DNA of 64,000 bases from Amycolatopsis regifaucium (GCF_001613935.1 NZ_LQCI01000052.1:305596-369595), one strand, 5' to 3'; shown: positions 49,558-58,802, numbered from the stretch's first letter. Notes: generated from the sequence alone by a model not told the origin. Numbers and translations are program-made.

Positions 49558-50781
49558 TCAGCCGAGCGTCACCGGCAGGTTGTGCAGGCCTCGGGTGATC
49601 GCGCTCGGCCACCAGACGAGCCGGTCTTCGGGCACGGTCAGCGTCATCGACGGCGCGCGGTCGAACAACGTCTCCAGCGCCGCGGACGCCTGCATCCGCG
49701 CGAGCGCGGCGCCGATGCAGATATGCGGGCCGACCCCGAAGGCCACGTGCCGCACCGGCCGCTCACCCGGGCGGAACGCGAGCGGTTCGGGGTGGACGTC
49801 GGGGTCACGATTGGCCGCCAGCAACGACAACAGGATCGGGTCGCCGGGCTCCATGCGCTGTCCGGCCAGTTCCATCGGCTCGGTGACGAACCGCCAGCTG
49901 GTGTTCTGCAGCGGGGTGTCGCGGCGCAGGACCTCCTCGATGACGAGGGTCAGCCGCGAGCCGTCGGCGCGGGCGCGGGCCGCCTCCTCCGGATGTGTGA
50001 TGAGGGTCAGCGCGGTGGAGGCGATGAGGCTGATCGTGGTCTCGTGCCCGGCGATCAGCGAAAGGAACGCCGTCGCGGCGACCTCTTCCGCGGTGAGCTT
50101 TCCTGCGGCCTCCTGCGCGAGCAGGTCGCTGATCAGGTCGGCGCCGGGCTCGGCCCGTTTCCGCGCGACGACGTCGGCGAGCAGTTCGTCCAGTTCGTCG
50201 GTCGCCTTCAGCATCGACGGCATGTCGGTGACGTCACCGGCGGCGACCACGAGCGCGGGCGGGCGGACCTGGTCCAGGAGGGTGTCCGGGATGCCGATCA
50301 GCTCGCAGATCGACCGGATGCCCAGCGGGTAGGCGAAATCCTCGACGAGGTCGCCCTCGCCGCGCTCCAGGATCGGGTCGAGCAGTTCGTTCGCCAGCTG
50401 ATGCGTGCGGTCGCGCAGATGCTGCAGCCGTCGCGGCCCGAACGCGCCGGCACAGGCCTTCCGCAGCCTCGCGTGCTCGTCGCCCTCGACGTTGTTCATA
50501 TGGCCGATGAGCGTCGGGCGGTGGTCGGCTGGCAGCCCGAGATTGGCCTTGCGCCAGTGGTCCGCGGCGACGGACGGGCATTTGGACAACCGCGGGTCGG
50601 CCATCGCCGAGACGACGTCCGCGTGCCGGGTCAGCAACCAGGTCCAGGTGTCGCCCGGCAGCGGAAGCCGGAACGCCGGTGCGTTCGCCCGCAGCCATTC
50701 GTACGCGGGCGAGGGGTCCCGGTCGAAGTCCGGGCCGAACATGACCGGGCCCGTGGCGGCGTCGTATGCGGCGTCTGGCAT
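49558..50781 (-). CDS. Cytochrome P450
   Basis: A 407-aa bacterial class P450 with all landmarks: I-helix LSLIAGHETTISLIA (AGHET), ExxR VIEEVLRR, heme loop FGVGPHICIGAALA. ATG 50781 (MPDAAYDAATGPVMFGPDF) has AGGGTGA upstream. The AGHET and PxxR regions make it a catalytically normal P450, unlike the two others in this window. The substrate is unknown. Confidence 0.88.
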   Translation of the reverse strand: MPDAAYDAATGPVMFGPDFDRDPSPAYEWLRANAPAFRLPLPGDTWTWLLTRHADVVSAMADPRLSKCPSVAADHWRKANLGLPADHRPTLIGHMNNVEGDEHARLRKACAGAFGPRRLQHLRDRTHQLANELLDPILERGEGDLVEDFAYPLGIRSICELIGIPDTLLDQVRPPALVVAAGDVTDMPSMLKATDELDELLADVVARKRAEPGADLISDLLAQEAAGKLTAEEVAATAFLSLIAGHETTISLIASTALTLITHPEEAARARADGSRLTLVIEEVLRRDTPLQNTSWRFVTEPMELAGQRMEPGDPILLSLLAANRDPDVHPEPLAFRPGERPVRHVAFGVGPHICIGAALARMQASAALETLFDRAPSMTLTVPEDRLVWWPSAITRGLHNLPVTLG

Positions 50782-50921
50782 ACGAGTCACCCTGCCAGCT
50801 TGTGGCGGCATCGTGTCCGGCGAACGCAGGCATTGTGCTGTCTCACGCGATCGTCAACGCGGTCCCCCTGTCACCCTCTTGTGGTGACCAGCAAGATCGA
50901 GGCGGGTGCGGTGCGTAACGG

Positions 50922-52460
50922 ATGGAGGTGGCCCTCGTCAGCGACTTCGGGCTACGGGAGGAACTGAAGACCGCGAACCGTGACGTGGTCACGGACCGGC
51001 AGACCGGTTCGGTCCGCGGGTTCGCCGACACCGTCGGGCTCGCCGCCGCCCGCGTCTGGCGGCTGCGCAGCCGTGCCTGGAACACCCTGCGGCATCCGGC
51101 GGGCTGGGAACTGTGGCGGCTGCCGCCCGCGGCCGTCGTCTGGATGCTCGGCACCGAACTCGCCGTCGCCGGCTGGGCCCTCTACAGCGGGTTCAAGGCC
51201 TCCGCCACCACCACCGACCTCGTCCGCTTCGGCGTGATCGCGGGCTGCGCCATCTGGTACCTCGTCCAGACCCAGCACCCCGAGGAACAGCGGCGCGCCG
51301 ACGACCGGCGTGGCGAGCACATCGACCAGACCGCCGTCTGGCTCGGCAGCGCGGCCGTCCTGCTGCCGCCCGCGTACTCTCTCACGCTGCTGCTGATGGT
51401 GCGCGTACAGCGCTACTCCATCGCGCACAAGGCGATGACGACGTTCCTCTTCACCACCGCCGCGCACGCCGCGTCCATCCTCGGCGTGCACACGCTCATC
51501 GAACTGACCTCGCTGCACACCTGGCTCGAATCGGGCACGCTCCCCCAGCAGGCAGGCGACATCGTGTTCGCCGCCGCCGCGCTGGTGGGCGCCGCGCTCT
51601 GGTACTTCGCGTCGCAGACGCTCCTGATCGGCATCGCGCGTGGCCTGGCCTGGGGCGGGTGGCGCCGTCAGAAGCTGATCGGAAGCTGGGCCGACAACGC
51701 GGACTTCGTCTACGCGCTGCAGCTCGCCGCGTGCACCACGATCCTCGGCGCGGTCAACATCGCGCTGGTGCCGCTGGTGATGATCGGGGTCGCGCTGCGC
51801 TCGACCCGGCTCTCGCAGGCGCTGGCGGACACGATCGCGCGCAGCCAGCGCGACCGGAAGACCGGGCTGCTGACCGAGGATTCCTTCCACGCGCCCGCGG
51901 CGCTCAGGTTGCTCGAAGACCAGACCGACCGGCGGCCGACGGCGTTCCTGATGCTGGATCTCGACCACTTCAAGCAGTGGAACGACAAGTACGGACATTC
52001 CGGCGGCGACATCGTGCTCGGCTGCGTCAGCGCGGCACTGCGGCAGAACACACGAGCCTCCGACGTCGTCGGGCGCTGGGGCGGCGAGGAGTTCGCGGTG
52101 CTGCTTCCGGACACCACCCGCGAGGAGGCCATGCGGATCGCCGAGCGGATCCGGGAGGCCGTCGCGAAGACCGCGATCACCGGGCTGACCGAACTCGCCA
52201 GCGGTCACGCCACCAACGAACCCCGCGCCGTGGGGCCGATCCACGGCTGCACGGTGTCGATCGGTGTCGGGCTCTCGCCTGAGCACTCGACGGATTACGG
52301 CGAGCTGTTCCGTGCGGCGGACGCGGCGATGTACGCGGCGAAGCGGGCCGGGCGGAACCGGGTGGTCGTCGCTCCCTCGGTCCCGGCCGCCCCCGAACCT
52401 CCGGCACCCAGGGCGCCGACGTCGCCGCTGAGCCGGGCGGGCGACTCACGCCGGGAATGA
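50922..52460 (+). CDS. Membrane GGDEF diguanylate cyclase
   Basis: A 512-aa protein. The N-terminal half has about six membrane segments (from about 65 to 290). The C-terminal GGDEF domain starts with DRKTGLLTEDSFHAPAAL, has LMLDLDHFKQWNDKYGHSGGD and an intact active-site GGEEF. No RxxD inhibitory motif is obvious and no EAL domain is attached. It should make c-di-GMP, which controls development in actinomycetes through BldD. It has the same architecture as the protein at 62300. Confidence 0.88.
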   Translation: MEVALVSDFGLREELKTANRDVVTDRQTGSVRGFADTVGLAAARVWRLRSRAWNTLRHPAGWELWRLPPAAVVWMLGTELAVAGWALYSGFKASATTTDLVRFGVIAGCAIWYLVQTQHPEEQRRADDRRGEHIDQTAVWLGSAAVLLPPAYSLTLLLMVRVQRYSIAHKAMTTFLFTTAAHAASILGVHTLIELTSLHTWLESGTLPQQAGDIVFAAAALVGAALWYFASQTLLIGIARGLAWGGWRRQKLIGSWADNADFVYALQLAACTTILGAVNIALVPLVMIGVALRSTRLSQALADTIARSQRDRKTGLLTEDSFHAPAALRLLEDQTDRRPTAFLMLDLDHFKQWNDKYGHSGGDIVLGCVSAALRQNTRASDVVGRWGGEEFAVLLPDTTREEAMRIAERIREAVAKTAITGLTELASGHATNEPRAVGPIHGCTVSIGVGLSPEHSTDYGELFRAADAAMYAAKRAGRNRVVVAPSVPAAPEPPAPRAPTSPLSRAGDSRRE

Positions 52461-52498
52461 CCCGGCCGCGTTCAGAGGACTGAATGCGGCCGGGTCAT
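52457..52498. repeat. Hairpin, family 2 copy B, between convergent genes
   Basis: 19-bp arms (52457-52475, 52480-52498; one G-T wobble) with an AGGA loop. The left arm contains the GGDEF gene stop and the right arm ends 3 bp before the PAP2 stop, so it probably terminates both. Confidence 0.75.
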
Positions 52499-52500
52499 CC

Positions 52501-53448
52501 TCAGCGGCGGGTCACGAGACGGGTATCGAGCAGGTCGTCGACCACCCGGGTCTCCACACCGGACCGCCGTTCGAACGCGGACCCGCACAGCGGCCACAGC
52601 GCGACCAGCACGACACCCACCGCGGACAGCGCGGCGAGCACCAGCGCGGCGACGAACTGGGCGGCACCGGCGGTCGCGGTGTGCAGGACGGCGAACCCGA
52701 GCAGCACGATGACGGTCGGCAGCACCGCGGCCAAGGCCACCAGAACGGCGGGGGTGCGGCGCAGGTCGCGGCGCCGGGTGGTCAGCCAGGCGGCGAGAAG
52801 GCAGGCGAAGGACGCCCCCAGCAGGCAGGCGCCCGCCGTGTCACTCAGCCGGTGCCAGCCCAGCGCGACGGTCGACGACGCGACCCACGCGACCGCGACG
52901 CCGCCCACCCCGATGATCGCCGGACGGAACCGTTGGGGCAGAACGAAAGCGAGGGCCATCAGAATCGCCATGGCGGCGCTGACGTGTCCGCTCGGGAAGC
53001 TGTTGTGCGCGGGACCGTAACCGCCGTCGGGCAATTCGGGGCGGTCGAGCACATACAGCTTGAGCAACTGCGCGGCGACGAGCGGGAGCACGAGGACGCT
53101 CAAGGCGGGAACGAGGAGGCCGGGTTTGCGGCGAAGTGACGCCAAGCCGGCCAGCCCGACGACGGCGGCGCCGATCACCAGCACCATGTCCTGGTCCCGC
53201 AACGGTCCCGCCCAGTCCATTGTGGACCACCGGCCGGACTGCGCGCTGCGGACGACGCCGTTCTCCGCGAGCTGCCCGGCCGACGTGTGCACGAAGAGCA
53301 CGAAGGTCACGACGAACGCGGCGGCCAGGCCCAGTCCGGTGGCGAGCTGGAACACGGCCCTGGACAGGGTGCGCCTGGTCTCGGCGTGCCGTCCCGGCAG
53401 CGGACGGTGGGCGGGCGTCGGTTTCGCTTCCTGGGTGAGTAGGGCCAT
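52501..53448 (-). CDS. PAP2-family membrane phosphatase
   Basis: A 315-aa integral membrane protein with the three PAP2 motifs: KLYVLDRPELP, SFPSGH and TVALGWHRLSD. Such enzymes dephosphorylate lipid phosphates or undecaprenyl pyrophosphate at the outer membrane face. A polar N-terminus of about 30 residues precedes the first helix, and four extra hydrophobic segments follow the catalytic core. ATG 53448 (MALLTQEAKP) is chosen. Confidence 0.87.
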   Translation of the reverse strand: MALLTQEAKPTPAHRPLPGRHAETRRTLSRAVFQLATGLGLAAAFVVTFVLFVHTSAGQLAENGVVRSAQSGRWSTMDWAGPLRDQDMVLVIGAAVVGLAGLASLRRKPGLLVPALSVLVLPLVAAQLLKLYVLDRPELPDGGYGPAHNSFPSGHVSAAMAILMALAFVLPQRFRPAIIGVGGVAVAWVASSTVALGWHRLSDTAGACLLGASFACLLAAWLTTRRRDLRRTPAVLVALAAVLPTVIVLLGFAVLHTATAGAAQFVAALVLAALSAVGVVLVALWPLCGSAFERRSGVETRVVDDLLDTRLVTRR

Positions 53449-53558
53449 GCATCCCACTGTCCCCACGGCGTTTCGCGGTGAGGTCCGGACAATGTCATGG
53501 TTCTGCTACAAGATCGAGCCGACTCGCATCCGCGCGGCGTTGTCCGAATAATGGCGGC

Positions 53559-54248
53559 GTGGCAAGTGTCCTTGTGATCGAAGACGACGCGTCCGTCCGG
53601 GAGGGTCTGGAACTCGCGCTGCGCCGTCAGGCGCACACCGTCCACACCGCCGAGAGCGGTGAGCTCGGGCTGGAGAAACTGCGGGTGTTCCAGCCCGACA
53701 TCGTCGTACTCGACCTGATGCTGCCCGGGATCGACGGCTTCGAGACCTGCCGCCGCATCCGCGCGGCAGGCGAGGTGCCGATCATCATGCTCACCGCCCG
53801 CAGCGACGATTTCGACATCGTGGCCGGGCTGGAGGCGGGCGCCGACGACTACGTGACCAAGCCGATCGAGCCTCGCGTGCTCGACGCGCGGATCCGGGCG
53901 GTGCTGCGGCGCGCGGTGAGCGAGAAGCCCGCGAGCGAGGACCCGGCCGGGGAACGGCACGGCGCGCTGGTCATCGACCGCGCCGGGCTGGTGGTCACGA
54001 AGAACGGCGTGCCGGTCTCGCTCACCCCGACCGAGCTGAAACTGCTGCTGGAACTGTCGCGGACACCCGGACAGGTCTACAGCCGCCAGCAGATCCTCTC
54101 CGCCGTGTGGGATCACGACTATCTCGGTGACTCCCGGCTGGTCGACGCCTGTGTCCAGCGGCTTCGCGCGAAGATCGAAGACGTGCCCGCGAAGCCCGAT
54201 CACGTCCAGACCGTCCGGGGCTTCGGGTACCGGTTCGGCCGTTCATGA
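53559..54248 (+). CDS. OmpR/PhoB-family response regulator (CseB-like)
   Basis: A 229-aa regulator. The phospho-acceptor is D52 (VVLDLMLPG), with the acidic pair EDD near 8-10 and the TK pair in YVTKPIEP. The winged helix contains LTPTELKLLLELSRTPGQVYSRQQIL and VDACVQRLRAKIED. It has a GTG start. The stop overlaps the kinase start (ATGA). The kinase and lipoprotein genes behind it suggest a cell-envelope stress system like Streptomyces CseB/CseC/CseA. Confidence 0.9.
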   Translation: MASVLVIEDDASVREGLELALRRQAHTVHTAESGELGLEKLRVFQPDIVVLDLMLPGIDGFETCRRIRAAGEVPIIMLTARSDDFDIVAGLEAGADDYVTKPIEPRVLDARIRAVLRRAVSEKPASEDPAGERHGALVIDRAGLVVTKNGVPVSLTPTELKLLLELSRTPGQVYSRQQILSAVWDHDYLGDSRLVDACVQRLRAKIEDVPAKPDHVQTVRGFGYRFGRS

Positions 54249-55657
54249 GGCTGCTCTCCGGCCTGCGGCCCCGGCTCATCCTGGCCTTCGCGGCGATGAC
54301 GATCATCGGGGCGGCGGCCGCGGCGGGCGCCAGTTACGTCTCGGCCCGCAACGCCATCCTCGAAGCGGTCCAAGACGCGGCGATGAACCAGCTGAAGGAC
54401 CGGGTCGGCGCCTACGACCGCCCGCTGTCCACGCCCCCGACCCAGGACCAGCTCAACGATTTCGCGGGCACCCTGCGGTTGAACGCCGTCGCGGTCCATG
54501 GGACCCTGCGGTCGGTCAACGGCCCGGACCTGACCCGGTTCTCGACCGAACTGCGGCGGACGGTCGCGGGCGACCTCCGTATCCAGTTCCAGCGGCTGGA
54601 CCGCGACACCGGCCCCGAACTCCAGGTCGGCCTGCCGGTGCTGACACGGCAACCCGACGGGTCGATGCGCGCCAGCGGTATCGAGGTGTACTCGCTCACC
54701 TCGCTCGTCCAGCAGCAACAGGCCATCGAGGAACTCGCGAAGTCCGCGTGGCGGATGGCCGCGCTCGCGCTGCCGCTGGCCGCCGCGCTCGCCTTGCTGG
54801 CCGCCAGGCAGGTACTGCGGCCGGTACGGGCGCTCAACACCGCCGCCGCCCAGCTCGGCGAGGGCAGGCTCGACGTCCGGCTGCCCGCCAAGGGATCCGA
54901 CGAGCTGGCCGAACTGGTCACCACCTTCAACAGCACCGCCACCGAACTGGAACGCACGGTCGGCGAGCTGAGAGCCATGGAGGCCGACGCCCGCCGGTTC
55001 GTCGCCGACGTCTCGCACGAACTCCGCACCCCGCTCGCGGCGATGAACGCGGTCACCGACGTCCTGGACGAGGACGCCGAGACGCTCCCGCCGGACACCG
55101 CCGTCGCGGCGCGGCTGGTCTCCGGCGAGACCCGTAGACTGACCCGGCTCGTCCAGGACCTGGTCGAGATCTCCCGCTTCGACGCGGGCCGCGCCGAACT
55201 CGTGCTCGACGAATGGGATCTCGCGACGGCGATCCGGGACAGTCTCGACGCCCGCGGCTGGCGTGACGGCGAAGACCTGGTCACCGACCTGCCCGACGGG
55301 GTCCTCGCCCGGGTGGACCGGCGACGGCTCGACCTGATCGTGGCCAATCTCGTCGGCAACGCGTTCCGGCACGGCGCAACGCCGGTCGAAGTCCGCCTGC
55401 GTACCGGCGACGAGGACGTCACTCTGGAGGTCGAAGACCACGGCCCCGGGATCGACCCCGAGGTCCTGCCGCACGTGTTCGACCGGTTCACCAAGGCCGA
55501 CACCGCCCGTGCCCGCTCCGAGGGCAGCGGGCTCGGTTTGGCGATCGCGCTGGAGAACGCCCGCCTGCACGGCGGCGACATCACCGCCGCCGACACCGGG
55601 TACGGCGCCCTGTTCGTCCTGCGCCTGCCGCACCGGACCGAAGGAAGGACGCGATGA
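54245..55657 (+). CDS. Sensor histidine kinase (CseC-like)
   Basis: A 470-aa kinase: a membrane helix at about 10-32, an extracytoplasmic domain to about 160, a second helix at about 168-190, a HAMP region, then DHp with FVADVSHELRTPL and an ATPase with NLVGNAFRHG, DHGPGIDPE and GSGLGLAI. Four-base overlaps with both neighbours show an operon with the regulator and the lipoprotein. Confidence 0.9.
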   Translation: MRLLSGLRPRLILAFAAMTIIGAAAAAGASYVSARNAILEAVQDAAMNQLKDRVGAYDRPLSTPPTQDQLNDFAGTLRLNAVAVHGTLRSVNGPDLTRFSTELRRTVAGDLRIQFQRLDRDTGPELQVGLPVLTRQPDGSMRASGIEVYSLTSLVQQQQAIEELAKSAWRMAALALPLAAALALLAARQVLRPVRALNTAAAQLGEGRLDVRLPAKGSDELAELVTTFNSTATELERTVGELRAMEADARRFVADVSHELRTPLAAMNAVTDVLDEDAETLPPDTAVAARLVSGETRRLTRLVQDLVEISRFDAGRAELVLDEWDLATAIRDSLDARGWRDGEDLVTDLPDGVLARVDRRRLDLIVANLVGNAFRHGATPVEVRLRTGDEDVTLEVEDHGPGIDPEVLPHVFDRFTKADTARARSEGSGLGLAIALENARLHGGDITAADTGYGALFVLRLPHRTEGRTR

Positions 55658-56151
55658 GAAGGACCCGGGTATTGCCCGTTCTCGCAGCCGCGACGCTGGT
55701 GGCGGCCTGCGGCGTCCAGCCGACCGGCGTCGTCCCGGCGGGGCCCGGCCCGTCGATCCGCGCGACCACGGGGAAGTACTTTCTCGGCGGTGTGACGCTG
55801 TACTTCGTCTCCGACGGCCGGGTCATCCCGGTTGCGCGGCCCACCCAGGACTTCATCTCACCCGAAGGCGCGCTCACGTTGCTGCTGAAGGGACCGACGG
55901 AGCGGGAAGCCGCGCAGGGCCTCACCACGTTCGTCCCGGCGGAGGTGGGGCGGGTCGAGGTGTACTCGGGCGACCCGACCACCATCGTGCTGCCGTTCAG
56001 TGTGCGGAAACTTTCGAACCAGGCCATCAACCAGCTGGTCTGCACCACGATCGCGGCCTCCGCGGCGACCACCCGGGCTCCAGGCTCCCCGGGAGTGAAC
56101 GTGGCCTCACCGGACGACAGGATGCACTTCCAAGCCTGCCAAGCGGACTGA
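55654..56151 (+). CDS. GerMN-like lipoprotein (CseA-like)
   Basis: A 165-aa predicted lipoprotein: signal LPVLAAATLVAAC with the lipobox cysteine near residue 19, followed by a GerMN-type domain (VTLYFVSDGRVIPVARP, EGALTLLLKGPTEREAAQGL). In Streptomyces, CseA is a lipoprotein that dampens the CseB/CseC pathway. Here the gene order is regulator, kinase, lipoprotein, with ATGA coupling, and no ECF sigma gene is adjacent. Confidence 0.82.
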   Translation: MRRTRVLPVLAAATLVAACGVQPTGVVPAGPGPSIRATTGKYFLGGVTLYFVSDGRVIPVARPTQDFISPEGALTLLLKGPTEREAAQGLTTFVPAEVGRVEVYSGDPTTIVLPFSVRKLSNQAINQLVCTTIAASAATTRAPGSPGVNVASPDDRMHFQACQAD

Positions 56152-56194
56152 AGTCGTCACTCACGGTGGTCACAGAAAAGCACTTCTAGTGGCT

Positions 56195-56335
56195 GTACGG
56201 ACGCGAGCCCTGTTCGGTTCACCGATCAAGGTAACTGTGGGCGAGCACACTCGCGCGTGACTTTGCCGTGTCCATTTCGTAATGTTGCCCGGAGCTCGCG
56301 GCCCCCGACGCGAGTTCCCGTCCCCGAAGTGGTGA
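56195..56335 (+). promoter_or_regulatory. Possible c-di-AMP (ydaO-yuaA) riboswitch
   Basis: The leader of the secreted peptidase gene starts ACGCGAGCCCTGTTCGG, runs through ACCGATCAAGG and several complementary GC blocks, and ends in GTGGTGAGTGATC. The GAGCCCTG and ACCGA words are reminiscent of actinobacterial ydaO-yuaA leaders, which typically precede cell-wall hydrolase genes. I recall the motif only roughly; a covariance search for RF00379 decides. Confidence 0.4.
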
Positions 56336-56347
56336 GTGATCAGAGAA

Positions 56348-57028
56348 ATGGCCGGCAGACATCGCAAGAAAAAGGCTTCGCAATGGAAGCTCCCCGCGGG
56401 TATCGCGGCAGCCGTCGCCACGGCGCTCCCGGCGTCGATGTGGCTGACCACCGCAGGCTCCCCTGACGTCGAAGCGGCCAGTGCCGCGCTCGCACTGCAG
56501 GCTCCCCCGGCCTCCAGCGTGCCTCCCCCGCCGTCGACCAGCACGACCCCGCCCTCCAGTTCGAGCAGCACCCCTCCCCCCGCCCCGTCGACCACCGTGG
56601 CTCCCCCGAAGCCGACGACGTCGACCAAGGCCCCCGCCCCGGTGAAGAAGATCGTCCCCGCCGCGACCGCGTCGTGTTCGACCAGCCTCGCCGGCACCAA
56701 GCCGCACGTGGCGCAGGTCGGCAACCACATCAAGGCGAAGTTCGGCGTCTCGAACATCGGCGGTGTCGCCGGCCGCGCCAACGCCAGCGACCACCCGTCC
56801 GGGCTGGCGCTGGACTTCATGGTGGACACCGCCACCGGCAACGCCATCGCCGACTACCTCCTGGCGAACCAGAAGGACTTCGGCGTCACCTACGTCATCT
56901 GGCGCCAGCGGTACAACGACGGCAGCGGCTGGGACACCATGGAGGACCGCGGCGGCGCGACCGCCAACCACATGGACCACGTCCACGTCTCCTTCGCCAA
57001 GAGCGCGAAGGTCAGCGTCAGCTGCTGA
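56348..57028 (+). CDS. Secreted LAS-type zinc peptidase-like protein
   Basis: A 226-aa secreted protein. The start MAGRHRKKKASQW and the following hydrophobic stretch resemble signal peptides of actinobacterial Rpf and cell-wall hydrolases. A Pro/Ser/Thr linker (about 50-105) leads to a C-terminal domain with H-x6-D in SDHPSGLALDF and HxH in NHMDHVHVS, the zinc-ligand layout of LAS (VanY/MepA-type) peptidases; the same fold is filed as ARB_07466-like. It probably cuts peptidoglycan cross-links. The possible riboswitch upstream fits this. Confidence 0.75.
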   Translation: MAGRHRKKKASQWKLPAGIAAAVATALPASMWLTTAGSPDVEAASAALALQAPPASSVPPPPSTSTTPPSSSSSTPPPAPSTTVAPPKPTTSTKAPAPVKKIVPAATASCSTSLAGTKPHVAQVGNHIKAKFGVSNIGGVAGRANASDHPSGLALDFMVDTATGNAIADYLLANQKDFGVTYVIWRQRYNDGSGWDTMEDRGGATANHMDHVHVSFAKSAKVSVSC

Positions 57029-57037
57029 CGACGCCTT

Positions 57038-57532
57038 TCAACGACGTCGAGCGGACCGGTCGCCGGGCTGGACCACAGGCCGGCCCACGACCTCTTCCAC
57101 GCCTTTGACGGCGAGCCGGTCCGCTCGCTCGTTCTCCGGATGGCCGGCGTGCCCCTTGACCCAATGCCATTCGACGTCGTGCCGCGAGGCGGCTTCGTCG
57201 AGACGGCGCCACAGGTCGGCGTTCTTGACCGGCGTCTTGGCCGAGGTCATCCAGCCGTTGTTCTTCCAGTTCCGCACCCAGCTGGTGATGCCGTTCCGGA
57301 CATACGTGCTGTCGGTGTAGATGTCCACGGTGACCCGGCGCTTCAGGCTCTCCAGCGCTTCGATCGGCGCGGTCAGCTCCATCCGGTTGTTCGTCGTCGG
57401 CCCGGGATCCCCGCCGTAGATCTCCTTCTCGACCGTGCCGTACCGCAGCACCGCGCCCCAGCCGCCGGGGCCGGGGTTCCCGCTGCACGCACCATCGGTG
57501 TAGATCTCGACTGAAGCCGCTGAATCCGCCAC
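57038..57532 (-). CDS. rnhA: Ribonuclease HI
   Basis: A 164-aa RNase HI that removes RNA from RNA-DNA hybrids. The carboxylate active site is visible: YTDGACSGNPGPGGW (first Asp), TNNRMELTAPIEAL (Glu), YTDSTYV (second Asp) and GHAGHPENERAD (final His and Asp). Length is typical. It lies 22 bp after dinB on the same strand and could be co-transcribed with it. Confidence 0.95.
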   Translation of the reverse strand: MADSAASVEIYTDGACSGNPGPGGWGAVLRYGTVEKEIYGGDPGPTTNNRMELTAPIEALESLKRRVTVDIYTDSTYVRNGITSWVRNWKNNGWMTSAKTPVKNADLWRRLDEAASRHDVEWHWVKGHAGHPENERADRLAVKGVEEVVGRPVVQPGDRSARRR

Positions 57533-57554
57533 AGCGACACCCTAGCGACGGGAC

Positions 57555-58745
57555 TCAGTCCGGCAGGAGCGGCACCCACGGCTCCTCGGCCTGCCCGAGC
57601 TGCACCGCGCGCGTGATGGACTTCGAGCCGAAGCGGTCCCGGACCGTGTCGAGCGTCGAGTCGAGCGCGTCCCTCGGTTTCGCCTCGAAGGGCAAGGCCA
57701 GCTGGATCGCGTCGTCCTGCGACAGATTGGTGAGCGCGAGACCGATCAGGGTGAGCCCACGTTCGTCGATCAGCGGTCTCGCCGCGGCGAACAGCTCGCG
57801 TGCCGCGGCGACGATCGCGCCGGTCTGTTCGGTCGCCTCCAGCAGCGTGTGCGAACGCGTCGCCTTGGTGAAGTCGCCGAACCTCATGCGCAGCACGACC
57901 GTCCGGCACACCCGGTGCGCCGCGCGCAGCCGACGCGCGAGGCGATCGGCCAGGGTCAGCAGCATCGCGTCGAGTTCGGCCGGCGAGCGCGGCTTGCCGC
58001 CGAGCGCGCGCTGCGCCCCCATGGACCCGCGACGGCGGCCGGTCCGCACCCGCCGCGGATCGTCGTTGTGGGACAAGGCATGCAGATGGGTACCGACACC
58101 ACGGCCGAGCAGGCGCACGAGTTCCTTCTCGCCGAACCCTTCCATCTGCCCGACCGTCGTGACGCCGCGCTCGCGCAGTTTCCGCGCGGTCACCTCGCCG
58201 ACGCCCCACAGCCGTTCGACCGGCAGCGGGTGCAGGAACTCCAGTTCCTTGTCGTGCGGCACGACGAGCAGTCCGTCGGGCTTCGCCACGCCGCTGGCGA
58301 CCTTCGCGAGGAACTTCGTCCGGGCCACGCCGACGGTGATCGGCAGACCGACCTGCTCCAGCACGTCCCGGCGCAGTTTCGCGGCGATCCGGCTCGGCGT
58401 GCCGGCGATCTTCCGCAGCCCGCCGACGTCGAGGAAGGCCTCATCGATCGAAATACCTTCCACCAGCGGTGTCGTGTGGTCGAAGACCTCGAAAACCGCC
58501 TTGCTCGCCTCCGAGTACGCGTGCATCCGCGGTGGCACCACGATCGCGTCCGGGCACAGGCGCCGCGCCTGGCCGCCGCCCATCGCCGTGCGGACGCCGT
58601 ACGCCTTGGCCTCGTAACTGGCCGCCAGCACGACGCCTCCGCCGACGATGACCGGCCGCCCGCGCAGGCTCTGGTCGTCCCGCTGCTCGACCGACGCGTA
58701 GAACGAATCCAGGTCGGCGTGCAGGATGGGCCCCTCGGTCGGCAT
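57555..58745 (-). CDS. dinB: DNA polymerase IV (Y-family)
   Basis: A 396-aa Y-family translesion polymerase. Catalytic carboxylates are in ILHADLDSFYASVEQ (residues 7-21) and SIDEAFLDV (about 98-106); the helix-hairpin-helix WGVGEVTARKLRERGV and little-finger domain follow. The ATG lies one base after a perfect SOS box (58747-58758), so LexA would block it directly. Confidence 0.94.
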   Translation of the reverse strand: MPTEGPILHADLDSFYASVEQRDDQSLRGRPVIVGGGVVLAASYEAKAYGVRTAMGGGQARRLCPDAIVVPPRMHAYSEASKAVFEVFDHTTPLVEGISIDEAFLDVGGLRKIAGTPSRIAAKLRRDVLEQVGLPITVGVARTKFLAKVASGVAKPDGLLVVPHDKELEFLHPLPVERLWGVGEVTARKLRERGVTTVGQMEGFGEKELVRLLGRGVGTHLHALSHNDDPRRVRTGRRRGSMGAQRALGGKPRSPAELDAMLLTLADRLARRLRAAHRVCRTVVLRMRFGDFTKATRSHTLLEATEQTGAIVAAARELFAAARPLIDERGLTLIGLALTNLSQDDAIQLALPFEAKPRDALDSTLDTVRDRFGSKSITRAVQLGQAEEPWVPLLPD

Positions 58746-58746
58746 A

Positions 58747-58758
58747 GAACATATGTTC
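58747..58758. promoter_or_regulatory. LexA (SOS) box at dinB
   Basis: GAACATATGTTC is a perfect palindrome matching the Gram-positive/actinobacterial SOS consensus GAACNNNNGTTC. It abuts the dinB start codon. Confidence 0.8.
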
Positions 58759-58802
58759 GCATCAAGCCGCCCGTCGGGCCAAGTCCCGGATCGGTGGGAC
58801 TG

